From the NCBI GenBank assembly GCA_027068695.1, contig JAMOMG010000242.1, positions 1 to 7,642 on the forward strand: a stretch of 7,642 nucleotides of DNA. The letters are read 5' to 3'. This DNA comes from Flavobacteriaceae bacterium. GTDB lineage: Bacteria > Bacteroidota > Bacteroidia > Flavobacteriales > Flavobacteriaceae. Of the stretch, positions 1 to 7,038 are shown piece by piece (the first letter of the stretch is position 1; each line of letters opens with the position of its first letter). A program made the position numbers and the translations under genes. Below the pieces are notes generated by a model. That model did not search any database, was not told where the DNA came from, and saw only the letters and a program-made list of their open reading frames with translations.

Positions 1-139
1 CTCTAAGTTTTAGATGCTTTTTATTAAAAAAATAGCACTAATAAAATTTTTGACTACTTAAATAATAACAACGTATGATAATTTACTTTTAGCATACAAT
101 TAGCCTAGATTAGAGAATGTTTTATTGAAGTTAAAAACA

Positions 140-946
140 TTAAAAATGACTTTCAATTCTTTTATGTAATTCTTTAAAATAATCAAACGAACGTAACAAC
201 CTAGACCCAAACCAGCTAAATAGTTCTCCATCAGCAAAAACGGTAACCGAGCGGTTTGAATATGTTGCTATTTCCATAGCGTGTTCATCTTTAAAGTGAA
301 AGGGTTCTGAGGATAAGATAATTACATCAGGATCACCTTCAAGTCTAATTTTGTTAATTTCAACTTTTGGATAACGACTCATATTTTGATAAATATTTTC
401 AAACTTATTGAGTTTTAGAATTTCATTAATGTAGGTATTATTTCCTGCAACCATCCACGGGTTTGCCCAAATAAAATAAGCAACTTTTCTAGTGGGTTTA
501 TCTTTAATAAAATGTTTGAAGCTGGTTAGTTTAAAGTTAATTTTTTCAATTAAATTAACGCTTTCTGTTCTTCGGTTTAAAATAATTCCTAAATCTGATA
601 TCAGTTGAATAGCGCCCTCAATTGAATTAACGTCGGAAAAATATGTTGGGGCTATTTTTTCTAATTCTGGGAGAAAGTTGTAAGAATTTTCTTCTTTATT
701 GCATAAAATAAAATCGGGTTGTAATGATTTGATTTTATTAAAATCTACTTTTTTTGTACCTCCAACAATGGTTTTAACAGATTTTAAATGATAAGGATGA
801 ACACAAAATTTTGTAATACCCACTAATTCATTTTCTAAAGCTAAATCATACAATAATTCTGTTTGAGAAGGAACTAAAGAAACAATTCTTTTAGGTGGTG
901 TTTTTATTGAAATTTCTCTTCCAAGCTGGTCATTAATTATGGTCAT
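140..946 (-). CDS. BtuF-like helical-backbone substrate-binding protein without signal peptide
   Basis: A 268-residue protein of the Peripla_BP_2 (BtuF/FhuD/FepB-type) family, whose members normally capture vitamin B12, haem or iron-siderophores for ABC importers. Visible family features are [16 protein letters not shown] (residues 20-35, first beta strand and helix), [18 protein letters not shown] (61-78), [18 protein letters not shown] (160-177, start of the second lobe), [11 protein letters not shown] (206-216) and SWFGSRLL (244-251), which aligns with the ligand-facing DWFERASPR region of E. coli BtuF. Length fits a mature binding protein. There is no N-terminal hydrophobic segment or lipobox, and a TAA stop (947-949 on this strand) directly precedes the ATG, so a longer secreted form is excluded unless there is a sequence error. 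It overlaps the end of pyrF by 14 bp, which suggests translational coupling. No permease or ATPase gene lies in the window. The family call is firm; ligand and cellular location are unknown, and B12 is only a guess. Confidence 0.85.
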   Translation of the reverse strand: MTIINDQLGREISIKTPPKRIVSLVPSQTELLYDLALENELVGITKFCVHPYHLKSVKTIVGGTKKVDFNKIKSLQPDFILCNKEENSYNFLPELEKIAPTYFSDVNSIEGAIQLISDLGIILNRRTESVNLIEKINFKLTSFKHFIKDKPTRKVAYFIWANPWMVAGNNTYINEILKLNKFENIYQNMSRYPKVEINKIRLEGDPDVIILSSEPFHFKDEHAMEIATYSNRSVTVFADGELFSWFGSRLLRSFDYFKELHKRIESHF

Positions 947-1754
947 TTAAGATGATTTTCATTTCTTGTTGTAATTTAAAGGCTTCTTTTTGAGCTGCTT
1001 CGGCAAAATTCATATTATTTCCAGCATAAATAATACTTCTTGATGAGTTAATAAGTAAGCCACAATCTTTTGTTAATCCATATTTACAAACTTCTTGTAA
1101 ATTACCACCTTGTGCACCAACACCTGGAACTAATAAAAAATGATTGGGAACTATTTTTCTTATTTCTGAAAAATATTCAGGTTTGGTAGCACCAGCAACA
1201 AACATTAAGTTTTGTGCATTTTTCCAGGTTAGAGCTGTTTTTATGACTTCTTTGTAAACTTCTCCAGATTCTGTTTTTAAACCTTGAAAATCTAATCCTC
1301 CTTTATTTGAAGTTAAAGCTAAAAGAATAGTTGTTTTATTTTTAAAAGCCAAAAAAGGTTCTACGGAATCGCTTCCCATATACGGAGCAACGGTTACTGA
1401 ATCAAAATTTAAATCTTCAAAAAAAGCTTTAGCATACATTGTTGAAGTATTGCCTATGTCACCTCGTTTAGCATCTGCAATTGTGAAAATTTCAGGATGG
1501 TTTTTATTGATATAATCAATCGTTTTTTTTAATGCTTTCCAACCCTTAATCCCATATGCTTCATAAAAGGCGATATTAGGCTTGTACGCAACTGCTAAGT
1601 GATGTGTAGCATCTATAATTTGCTTGTTGAACTCAAAAATAGGATCTTTTTCCCCCAACAAATGTGTTGGGATTTTTGCTAAATCAACGTCTAAACCAAT
1701 ACATAAAAAAGATTTTTTTTGTTTAATTTGAGCAATTAATGCTGATTTGTTCAT
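933..1754 (-). CDS. pyrF: Orotidine 5'-phosphate decarboxylase (type 2)
   Basis: A 273-residue cytoplasmic enzyme that decarboxylates orotidine 5'-monophosphate to UMP, the last step of de novo pyrimidine synthesis. It is a TIM-barrel protein of the longer PyrF subfamily 2. Visible motifs are CIGLDVD (residues 18-24), YKPN with Lys58, the catalytic [10 protein letters not shown] (94-103; Asp94, Lys96, Asp99), [12 protein letters not shown] (123-134), VPGVGAQGG (209-217, phosphate loop) and NSSRSIIYA (236-244, with the phosphate-binding Arg239). I chose the ATG at 1754. An in-frame TTG at 1778 would add eight residues, but homologues as I recall them begin near [11 protein letters not shown], and that TTG forms the end of a probable -7 promoter box. 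The gene diverges from tpiA, and its last 14 bases overlap the start of the BtuF-like gene, so the two are probably co-transcribed. No other pyrimidine gene is present. Confidence 0.96.
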   Translation of the reverse strand: MNKSALIAQIKQKKSFLCIGLDVDLAKIPTHLLGEKDPIFEFNKQIIDATHHLAVAYKPNIAFYEAYGIKGWKALKKTIDYINKNHPEIFTIADAKRGDIGNTSTMYAKAFFEDLNFDSVTVAPYMGSDSVEPFLAFKNKTTILLALTSNKGGLDFQGLKTESGEVYKEVIKTALTWKNAQNLMFVAGATKPEYFSEIRKIVPNHFLLVPGVGAQGGNLQEVCKYGLTKDCGLLINSSRSIIYAGNNMNFAEAAQKEAFKLQQEMKIILNDHN

Positions 1755-1775
1755 AGATTCAGATAAAGAATTAAG

Positions 1776-1783
1776 CAAAAGTA
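1776..1783 (-). promoter_or_regulatory. Possible pyrF -7 promoter box
   Basis: Read on the minus strand this is TACTTTTG, a full match to the Bacteroidota -7 consensus TAnnTTTG. It ends 21 bases before the chosen pyrF ATG, a plausible distance for a short leader. No TTG or TTTG lies 17-23 bp upstream; the nearest TTG on that strand is about 30 bp away. Only half of the promoter is therefore supported. Confidence 0.35.
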
Positions 1784-1806
1784 ATAATTTTAATACTTTA
1801 AGTTAT

Positions 1807-1821
1807 ATTTGTTCAACAAAT
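1807..1821. repeat. 15-bp palindrome upstream of pyrF
   Basis: ATTTGTTCAACAAAT is a perfect inverted repeat with 7-bp arms around one central base, 53 bp upstream of the pyrF start in the pyrF-tpiA divergent region. The arms are too short and too close for a transcript hairpin, so a dimeric regulator site is the more natural reading. A 10-base part (TCAACAAATT, 1813-1822) recurs in inverted orientation at 1929-1938, over the tpiA -7 box. No regulator family is assigned. Confidence 0.4.
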
Positions 1822-1885
1822 TATTATATGATTTTTTTAATAAAATAACCTTTTTCAAATTAATTTTTGTCGAAAACGATTGCGT

Positions 1886-1910
1886 AATCAACCTGTTTTT
1901 CAAGTTGATT
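1886..1910. repeat. Inverted repeat overlapping the tpiA -33 element
   Basis: AATCAAC (1886-1892) and GTTGATT (1904-1910) are perfect 7-bp inverted arms separated by 11 bases. The right arm contains the TTG (1905-1907) proposed as the tpiA -33 element, so a protein bound here could affect tpiA transcription. With this AT content a chance match is possible. Confidence 0.35.
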
Positions 1911-1934
1911 TTCAAACTATATATCATAAATTTG
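1905..1934 (+). promoter_or_regulatory. tpiA promoter, Bacteroidota type
   Basis: TTG (1905-1907), a 19-bp spacer, then TAAATTTG (1927-1934) match the -33 and -7 elements (TTG and TAnnTTTG) read by the Bacteroidota primary sigma factor, at the expected spacing. Transcription would start near 1940, leaving a leader of about 30 bases before the tpiA ATG at 1973. The leader is A-rich and has no clear Shine-Dalgarno sequence, as is usual in this phylum. Confidence 0.65.
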
Positions 1935-1972
1935 TTGAGTTAAAATAAACTGTAAAAGTAAATTAGAATACT

Positions 1973-2731
1973 ATGAGAAAACAAATAGTAGCAGGTAACT
2001 GGAAAATGAATAATGATTTAAAAGCTTCTAAATCTTTGGTGAAGCAAATTTTAAAAAAGCTAAAAAACAACTCGTTAAAGAATACAAGAGTTATTGTGTC
2101 TCCTACATTTGTTAGTTTGGAAAAAGTAGCCAAGAAGGTGAAAAAAACGAAAGTAGAAGTGGCTGCACAAAATATGCATCAAGCAAAAAGTGGTGCTTTT
2201 ACAGGTGAGATCTCGGCAGAAATGCTTAAATCTGTAGGTGTAAATATTGTTATTTTAGGCCATTCTGAACGTAGAGAATATTTTTGTGAAACAGATACTA
2301 TTTTGGCTCAAAAAGTTGATACGGCATTGAAAAACAATATGGAAATTATTTTTTGTTTTGGTGAAGTCTTGGAAGATAGAAAGTCTGAAAACCATTTTAA
2401 TATTGTTGAAAGTCAACTAAAAAATGGGTTGTTTCATTTAGAAGCATCAGCCTGGGAAAATGTTATATTAGCTTATGAACCCGTATGGGCAATTGGAACA
2501 GGTGAAACAGCTTCACCTGAACAGGCGCAAGAAATGCATGCATTTATCAGAAAAATCATCAGTAATAAATACAGTAGGGAAGTGGCACAAAATGTATCAA
2601 TTTTATACGGTGGAAGTGTAAAACCAGCAAATGCTAAAGAGATTTTTTCAAAAGAAGATGTTGACGGAGGGTTAATAGGTGGTGCAGCATTAGATGCTGA
2701 TAATTTTGTAGCTCTGGTTGAATCTTTTTAA
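1973..2731 (+). CDS. tpiA: Triosephosphate isomerase
   Basis: A 252-residue cytoplasmic glycolytic and gluconeogenic enzyme that interconverts dihydroxyacetone phosphate and glyceraldehyde 3-phosphate. All active-site elements are present: GNWKMN (residues 8-13; substrate-binding Asn9 and Lys11), AFTGEIS (75-81), LGHSERR (95-101) with the electrophilic His97, the CFGE segment (128-131), AYEPVWAIGTG (167-177) with catalytic base Glu169 followed by mobile loop 6, the phosphate-binding YGGSV (212-216), and GGLIGGA (232-238). Length is normal and nothing is missing. The ATG gives the standard N-terminus. A good promoter lies upstream and a strong hairpin follows the stop, so it is probably transcribed largely alone although prmA and clpS follow on the same strand. 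Confidence 0.98.
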   Translation: MRKQIVAGNWKMNNDLKASKSLVKQILKKLKNNSLKNTRVIVSPTFVSLEKVAKKVKKTKVEVAAQNMHQAKSGAFTGEISAEMLKSVGVNIVILGHSERREYFCETDTILAQKVDTALKNNMEIIFCFGEVLEDRKSENHFNIVESQLKNGLFHLEASAWENVILAYEPVWAIGTGETASPEQAQEMHAFIRKIISNKYSREVAQNVSILYGGSVKPANAKEIFSKEDVDGGLIGGAALDADNFVALVESF

Positions 2732-2764
2732 ATAAGCTTAAACAAAAATATATTAGTATAATAG

Positions 2765-2803
2765 ATACGGTTTTCTTTAATTGTAAAAGGAAACCGTATT
2801 TTT
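2765..2803 (+). terminator. Probable intrinsic terminator after tpiA
   Basis: Arms 2765-2778 and 2786-2799 form a 14-bp stem with a single T-G wobble around the 7-base loop AATTGTA. A T run (2799-2803) follows immediately. The stem begins 33 bp after the tpiA stop. The lower stem contains ATACGG/CCGTAT; the upper part is AT-rich. The right arm and T run also make up a promoter-like box for prmA, so termination may be partial. Confidence 0.6.
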
Positions 2804-2804
2804 G
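2797..2804 (+). promoter_or_regulatory. -7 promoter box for prmA-clpS
   Basis: TATTTTTG matches TAnnTTTG exactly and ends 17 bases before the prmA ATG, giving a leader of roughly 10-15 bases. There is no TTG at 17-23 bp upstream; the only nearby TTG (2781-2783) is too close at 13 bp and lies in the hairpin loop. The -7 half is convincing, the -33 half is missing. The box shares bases with the 3' arm and T run of the tpiA terminator. Confidence 0.5.
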
Positions 2805-2821
2805 CGTTTAAAACAATAATA

Positions 2822-3655
2822 ATGAATGTAAAATATGTAGGTTATACCTTTATGGTGATGCCAAAAGAACCAGCCACAGAAATTTTAATTGCACAATTAA
2901 GCTTTGCCGGTTTTGAAAGTTTTGTTGAAAATGAAGATGGGGTTACTGCTTATATTCAAGAAAAAGATTGGAATTCAGAAATTATAGAAAATATTCAAAT
3001 TTTAAATTCTGATGAGTTTGAAATTACTTTTAAAAAAGAAATTATTGAACAAACAAATTGGAATAGTGAATGGGAAAAAAACTTTAATCAAATTCAAGTA
3101 GATAACTTAGTAAGTATTAGGGCTCCGTTTCATGAAAATCCAAATTTAAAATACGATATTATTATTGAGCCTAAAATGAGCTTTGGAACAGGACACCATG
3201 AAACCACGCATATGATGGTACAGCATTTAATAAGTTTAGATTTAACAAACAAAAAAGTGTTGGACATGGGTTGTGGAACAGGAATTTTAGCCATTTTTGC
3301 TGAAATGAAAGGGGCAAAACCAATTGATGCAATTGATATAGATAATTGGTGCTATATAAATTCTTTAGAAAATGTTGAACGAAATAAATGTAAACAGATA
3401 ACCGTTTATGAAGGAGATGCTTCATTGTTAATTAATAAGAAGTACGATGTAATAATAGCCAATATTAACAGAAATATTTTGTTAAATGATATAAAAGCAT
3501 ATACAAATTGTTTGGACAACAAAGGTGTTCTTTTGCTTAGTGGATTTTATAAAAAAGATATTCCTATTATTGATGCTGAAGTATCTAAATATGGTTTAAT
3601 ACTTGACGAGGTTATTGAGCGAAATAACTGGGTTGCTTTGAAGTATTTGAAATAA
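2822..3655 (+). CDS. prmA: Ribosomal protein L11 methyltransferase
   Basis: A 277-residue cytoplasmic SAM-dependent methyltransferase that, by family, trimethylates amino groups on ribosomal protein L11. The N-terminal part (about 1-100) is the L11-recognition domain, including FAGFESFVENEDG (28-40). The linker and SAM domain carry the PrmA signature PKMSFGTGHHETTHMM (117-132), motif I VLDMGCGTGILAIFA (146-160), the acidic DIDNWCYINSLENVERN (172-188), which should hold the SAM ribose, and the catalytic-loop equivalent ANINRNIL (213-220). The terminal LLLSGFY (237-243) is also typical. The start at 2822 gives the usual N-terminus; an internal Met at residue 11 would remove the first beta strand. 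clpS follows after 16 bp, so the two are an operon, an arrangement I recall as common in Flavobacteriaceae. Confidence 0.96.
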   Translation: MNVKYVGYTFMVMPKEPATEILIAQLSFAGFESFVENEDGVTAYIQEKDWNSEIIENIQILNSDEFEITFKKEIIEQTNWNSEWEKNFNQIQVDNLVSIRAPFHENPNLKYDIIIEPKMSFGTGHHETTHMMVQHLISLDLTNKKVLDMGCGTGILAIFAEMKGAKPIDAIDIDNWCYINSLENVERNKCKQITVYEGDASLLINKKYDVIIANINRNILLNDIKAYTNCLDNKGVLLLSGFYKKDIPIIDAEVSKYGLILDEVIERNNWVALKYLK

Positions 3656-3671
3656 TTATTAATTTAGCAAT

Positions 3672-3947
3672 ATGAGTACAAAGAAAAAAATACAAGAAGA
3701 AGTAGATACTTTAGAAAAAGAAACCAATCAAAATGAAATAGTTTTGTTTAATGATGATGTAAATACTTTTGACCATGTAATTGATTCATTGATTGATATT
3801 TGTGATCATACATTAGAACAGGCAGAGCAATGTGCGATTTTAGTACACTACAAAGGGAAGTGTACGGTTAAAACAGGTGAGTATAACGATTTAAAGCCTC
3901 GCTGTATTATGCTGTTAACAAAGGGGTTATCTGCTGAGATAATATAA
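3672..3947 (+). CDS. clpS: ATP-dependent Clp protease adaptor ClpS
   Basis: A 91-residue adaptor that delivers proteins bearing N-terminal degrons to a ClpA/ClpC-type unfoldase with ClpP. The flexible, charged N-terminal tail (1-20) precedes the conserved core. NDDVNTFDHVI (27-37) matches the degron-binding NDDYTPMEFVI of E. coli, with Asn27 and Asp28 equivalent to Asn34 and Asp35. HYKG (59-62) supplies the His equivalent to His66. The protein ends in GLSAEII. It is shorter than the 106-residue E. coli protein because of a shorter tail and a shorter last helix. Pocket positions differ from E. coli: Met40 becomes Phe33 and Met62 becomes Ala55. It sits 16 bp after prmA with no promoter of its own, and no Clp ATPase or ClpP gene is in the window. 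Confidence 0.95.
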   Translation: MSTKKKIQEEVDTLEKETNQNEIVLFNDDVNTFDHVIDSLIDICDHTLEQAEQCAILVHYKGKCTVKTGEYNDLKPRCIMLLTKGLSAEII

Positions 3948-3957
3948 AAAACACTAT

Positions 3958-3978
3958 TTTATAATTGGGTTTTATAAA
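3958..3978. terminator. Weak AT-only hairpin between convergent clpS and pccB
   Basis: TTTATAA (3958-3964) and TTATAAA (3972-3978) can form a 7-bp stem around TTGGGTT in the 35-bp gap between two convergent genes. A bidirectional terminator is expected here by position, but the stem has no G-C pair and the flanking T runs are short, so support is poor. Confidence 0.2.
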
Positions 3979-3982
3979 TTAA

Positions 3983-5524
3983 CTATAAAGGGATGTTGCC
4001 ATGTTTTCTTTTAGGTCTATTTACTTTTTTACCCTCAAGCATTTGAAAAGCTTTAATTAATTTTCTTCGAGTATTTTTAGGGTAAATAACCTCATCTATA
4101 AAACCACGTCTTGCAGCTCTGTAAGGATCGGCAAATTTTTCAGCATACTCAGCTTCTTTTTCTTTCCATTTTGCTTTAGGGTTTTTTGCAGCTTTTATTT
4201 CATTTTTAAAAATTATTTCAGCTGCACCTTTGGCTCCCATTACAGCAATTTCCGCAGTTGGCCAAGCAAAATTCATATCAGCACCTATATGTTTAGAGTT
4301 CATTACATCATAGGCACCTCCATAAGCTTTTCGTGTAATAACAGTAATTCTAGGTACTGTTGCTTCACTTAATGCATACAGCAACTTTGCCCCATTGATT
4401 ATAATAGCATTCCATTCCTGATCTGTTCCAGGTAAAAAACCAGGTACATCAACTAAAACTAACAGTGGGATATTAAAACTATCACAAAAACGTGTAAAAC
4501 GAGCTGCTTTTTTGGAACTGTTTACATCTAAACAACCTGCTAAATTTATAGGTTGATTAGCAATAATACCAATACTCCTTCCAGCTAAACGAGCAAAGCC
4601 AACAATTATATTTTCGGCATAATCTTTATGAATTTCAAAAAATGAATCTTTGTCAATAATACCTTTAATAACCTTATGCATATCATAGGGTTTATTAGAG
4701 TTTTCGGGGATTATTTTCTCTAGGCTCTCTCTAATTTCATCACGTAATTTATAAGGTAATTTTTTGGTTGTTTCTCTATTGTTTTGTGGAATATAACTCA
4801 ATAGGGTTTTAATATCTTCCAAGCATTCAATATCATTTGCTGAGGTAATGTGTGTAACTCCAGATTTTGTTGAATGTGTGCTTGCTCCACCTAACTCTTC
4901 TGCTGTAACTTCTTCATTTGTTACTGTTTTTACAACATTTGGACCGGTAACAAACATATAACTGGTATTTTCAACCATTAAAGTAAAGTCGGTCATTGCA
5001 GGAGAATAAACAGCTCCACCAGCACAAGGGCCCATAATTGCTGAAAGTTGTGGGATTACACCCGATGCTTGTACATTTCTATAAAAAATATCAGCATAAC
5101 CACCTAAAGACTTAACACCTTCCTGAATTCTTGCGCCACCAGAATCATTCAATCCTATTACAGGAGCTCCAACTTTTAAAGCCTGATCCATTATTTTACA
5201 AATTTTTTCAGCATGAGTTTCAGAGAGTGAACCTCCAAAAACTGTAAAGTCTTGAGCAAAAACATAAACCAATCGTTTATTAATTGTTCCATAGCCCGTA
5301 ACAACACCATCTCCAAAGTAAATTTCTTTTTCCATACCAAAATCTGTTGTTCTATGAGTAACTAAAACACCCATTTCTTCAAAAGATTCCTCATCTAAAA
5401 GATAAGAGATGCGCTCTCTAGCGGTTAATTTTTTCTTGGCATGTTGTTTTGCAATTCTTTTTTCTCCACCACCTAAATGTGCCAATGCAACTTTTTTATT
5501 TAATTTTTCAATTTTTGAATCCAT
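3983..5524 (-). CDS. pccB: Acyl-CoA (propionyl-CoA) carboxylase, carboxyltransferase beta subunit
   Basis: A 513-residue carboxyltransferase with two crotonase-fold lobes. It transfers CO2 from carboxybiotin to an acyl-CoA, probably turning propionyl-CoA into (S)-methylmalonyl-CoA. The first lobe shows LTARERI (33-39), [20 protein letters not shown] (89-108), [11 protein letters not shown] (126-136) and the oxyanion-hole loop [12 protein letters not shown] (165-176). The second lobe shows [13 protein letters not shown] (358-370), [11 protein letters not shown] (398-408) and [18 protein letters not shown] (420-437). The C-terminus KHGNIPL is typical. Asp406, in YDVM, corresponds to the Asp422 reported to favour propionyl-CoA in Streptomyces PccB, which supports the substrate call, though butyryl- or acetyl-CoA activity cannot be excluded. 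I chose the ATG at 5524; an in-frame TTG at 5533 would add three residues without family support. It is the last gene of the carboxylase operon, 22 bp after accC. Confidence 0.93.
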   Translation of the reverse strand: MDSKIEKLNKKVALAHLGGGEKRIAKQHAKKKLTARERISYLLDEESFEEMGVLVTHRTTDFGMEKEIYFGDGVVTGYGTINKRLVYVFAQDFTVFGGSLSETHAEKICKIMDQALKVGAPVIGLNDSGGARIQEGVKSLGGYADIFYRNVQASGVIPQLSAIMGPCAGGAVYSPAMTDFTLMVENTSYMFVTGPNVVKTVTNEEVTAEELGGASTHSTKSGVTHITSANDIECLEDIKTLLSYIPQNNRETTKKLPYKLRDEIRESLEKIIPENSNKPYDMHKVIKGIIDKDSFFEIHKDYAENIIVGFARLAGRSIGIIANQPINLAGCLDVNSSKKAARFTRFCDSFNIPLLVLVDVPGFLPGTDQEWNAIIINGAKLLYALSEATVPRITVITRKAYGGAYDVMNSKHIGADMNFAWPTAEIAVMGAKGAAEIIFKNEIKAAKNPKAKWKEKEAEYAEKFADPYRAARRGFIDEVIYPKNTRRKLIKAFQMLEGKKVNRPKRKHGNIPL

Positions 5525-5546
5525 TGTGTTCAATTTTATTAGGTGA

Positions 5547-6989
5547 TTAATTAATAGGAATTTTTAATTTTTGTTGATCTTCCAAATAAATTTTTAGAGC
5601 CATTGTTGCGGCAATTTGCGCTTCTTCGTTTAAGCTTATTTGTAGTTCTTGATCAGTAAAGTAATTTTTAACGAAATGTGTATCAAATTTCCCAGAACGA
5701 AAGGCTTCATGTTTACAAACAAATTTACCAAATGGTAAAGTTGTTTTAACTCCTTCAATTTTATAATTATCTATGGCTTCAATCATGAGTTGAATAGCTT
5801 CTTCGCGTGTTTTTCCGTAAGTAATTAATTTTGATAGCATTGGGTCGTAGTAAATAGGTATGTCCATTCCTTCTTCAAAACCGTTATCAACTCTAATGCC
5901 TTTACCTGTTGGGATTTTATAAATGTTTAAATTTCCAACACTAGGCAAAAAATTATTTGTAGGATCTTCAGCATAAACCCGTAATTCTAGTGCGTGACCT
6001 TTGATTTTTAAATCTTCTTGCCTAAATGTAATTTTTTCACCACGTGCAATTCTTATTTGTTGTTCAACCAAATCTATACCCGAAATTAATTCGGTTACAG
6101 GATGCTCAACTTGTAAACGAGTGTTCATTTCTAAGAAATAGAAGTTTAAATTTTTATCTACTAAAAATTCAACGGTACCTGCACCTAAATAGTCACAAGA
6201 TTTTGCAACTTTAATTGCTGCATCTCCCATTTTTTTTCTTAATTCGGAGTCTAAAATTGAAGAAGGAGCTTCTTCAACTACTTTTTGATGTCTACGCTGT
6301 ATGCTACACTCTCTTTCAAATAAATGTATTGTATTTCCATAACTATCAGCAAGTACCTGAATTTCAATATGCCGAGGTGAAGTAATGTATTTTTCAACAA
6401 AAACAGAGCCATCTCCAAAAGCAGAAGTTGCCTCACTAATAGCTCTAGCCATTTGTTCTTCAACATCTTTTTCTTGTTCAACAATACGCATTCCCTTGCC
6501 ACCACCTCCAGCAGACGCTTTTATTAATATTGGGAATCCAATTTCCTTTGCAATATCAGCGGCTTCTTTGGGGTTTGTAACTGCTCTGTCAACACCTGGA
6601 ACCATCGGTATATTGTAATGTTTTACGGCATCTTTTGCGGCCAATTTATCTCCCATTATCTTAATTGATTTGGATTTTGGTCCTATAAAGATAATTCCAT
6701 TTTTTTCGCACAATTCAGCAAAATGTGCGTTCTCACTAAGAAAACCATAACCAGGGTGAATACCATCTACGTGTAGTTTTTTTGCTTCACCAATAATTTT
6801 TTCACCTAAAAGATATGATTTGTTTGAAGGAGCTTCGCCAATATAAACAGCTTCATCTGCAAATCTTACATGTGGTGCATTTCTATCAGCTTCTGAATAA
6901 ATGGCAACTGTTTTAATACCCATTTTTCGAGCAGTTTTCATAACTCTGATAGCAATTTCTCCTCTATTTGCAATTAATATTTTTTTCAT
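5547..6989 (-). CDS. accC: Biotin carboxylase subunit of acyl-CoA carboxylase
   Basis: A 480-residue ATP-grasp enzyme that carboxylates the biotin on its carrier protein using ATP and bicarbonate. The N-terminal domain starts with [15 protein letters not shown] (2-16) and includes [10 protein letters not shown] (78-87). ATP-grasp features are GDK with Lys115, LIKAS with Lys157, the glycine loop GGGGKGM (161-167), RHIEIQ (206-211), [11 protein letters not shown] (232-242, Lys236), [15 protein letters not shown] (286-300; metal-binding Glu287, with Arg291, Glu295 and neighbours around biotin and bicarbonate) and LRVYAED (336-342, Arg337). It is about 30 residues longer than E. coli AccC (449); the extra C-terminal part resembles the region where alpha chains of propionyl-CoA carboxylase continue. 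It lies 49 bp after the biotin carrier gene and 22 bp before pccB, so the three are one operon. It could also serve a separate acetyl-CoA carboxylase. Confidence 0.96.
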   Translation of the reverse strand: MKKILIANRGEIAIRVMKTARKMGIKTVAIYSEADRNAPHVRFADEAVYIGEAPSNKSYLLGEKIIGEAKKLHVDGIHPGYGFLSENAHFAELCEKNGIIFIGPKSKSIKIMGDKLAAKDAVKHYNIPMVPGVDRAVTNPKEAADIAKEIGFPILIKASAGGGGKGMRIVEQEKDVEEQMARAISEATSAFGDGSVFVEKYITSPRHIEIQVLADSYGNTIHLFERECSIQRRHQKVVEEAPSSILDSELRKKMGDAAIKVAKSCDYLGAGTVEFLVDKNLNFYFLEMNTRLQVEHPVTELISGIDLVEQQIRIARGEKITFRQEDLKIKGHALELRVYAEDPTNNFLPSVGNLNIYKIPTGKGIRVDNGFEEGMDIPIYYDPMLSKLITYGKTREEAIQLMIEAIDNYKIEGVKTTLPFGKFVCKHEAFRSGKFDTHFVKNYFTDQELQISLNEEAQIAATMALKIYLEDQQKLKIPIN

Positions 6990-7038
6990 TTTAATACAAT
7001 TTAATATGTTGGTGATTTTAAGGTAGAGTGAGTGGTTG

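Noticed and set aside
1..139. Possible terminator or gene fragment after the BtuF-like gene
   Set aside because: Only 5-6 bp AT-rich inverted repeats (such as GTATG/CATAC near 72-103) and no coding signal or promoter box were seen.
1755..1778. An eight-residue N-terminal extension of PyrF from a TTG at 1778
   Set aside because: The added residues have no family support, an ATG lies at 1754, and the TTG is the tail of a probable -7 box.
3171..3425. Open frame on the minus strand inside prmA
   Set aside because: It lies wholly antisense to a well-conserved methyltransferase gene and its translation resembles no family I know.
3656..3671. Separate promoter for clpS
   Set aside because: The 16-bp gap has no TAnnTTTG; co-transcription with prmA is the simpler reading.
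5525..5533. A three-residue extension of the carboxyltransferase from a TTG at 5533
   Set aside because: The ATG at 5524 gives the usual N-terminus ([11 protein letters not shown]); TTG starts are rare and unneeded here.
6257..6277. Perfect 9-bp-arm palindrome within accC
   Set aside because: It encodes the conserved EEAPSS segment of the active site, where Glu and Ser codons happen to be complementary, so coding constraint explains it.
6278..6618. Two open frames within accC, one on each strand
   Set aside because: Both are out-of-frame shadows of the conserved biotin carboxylase core and their low-complexity translations carry no motif.
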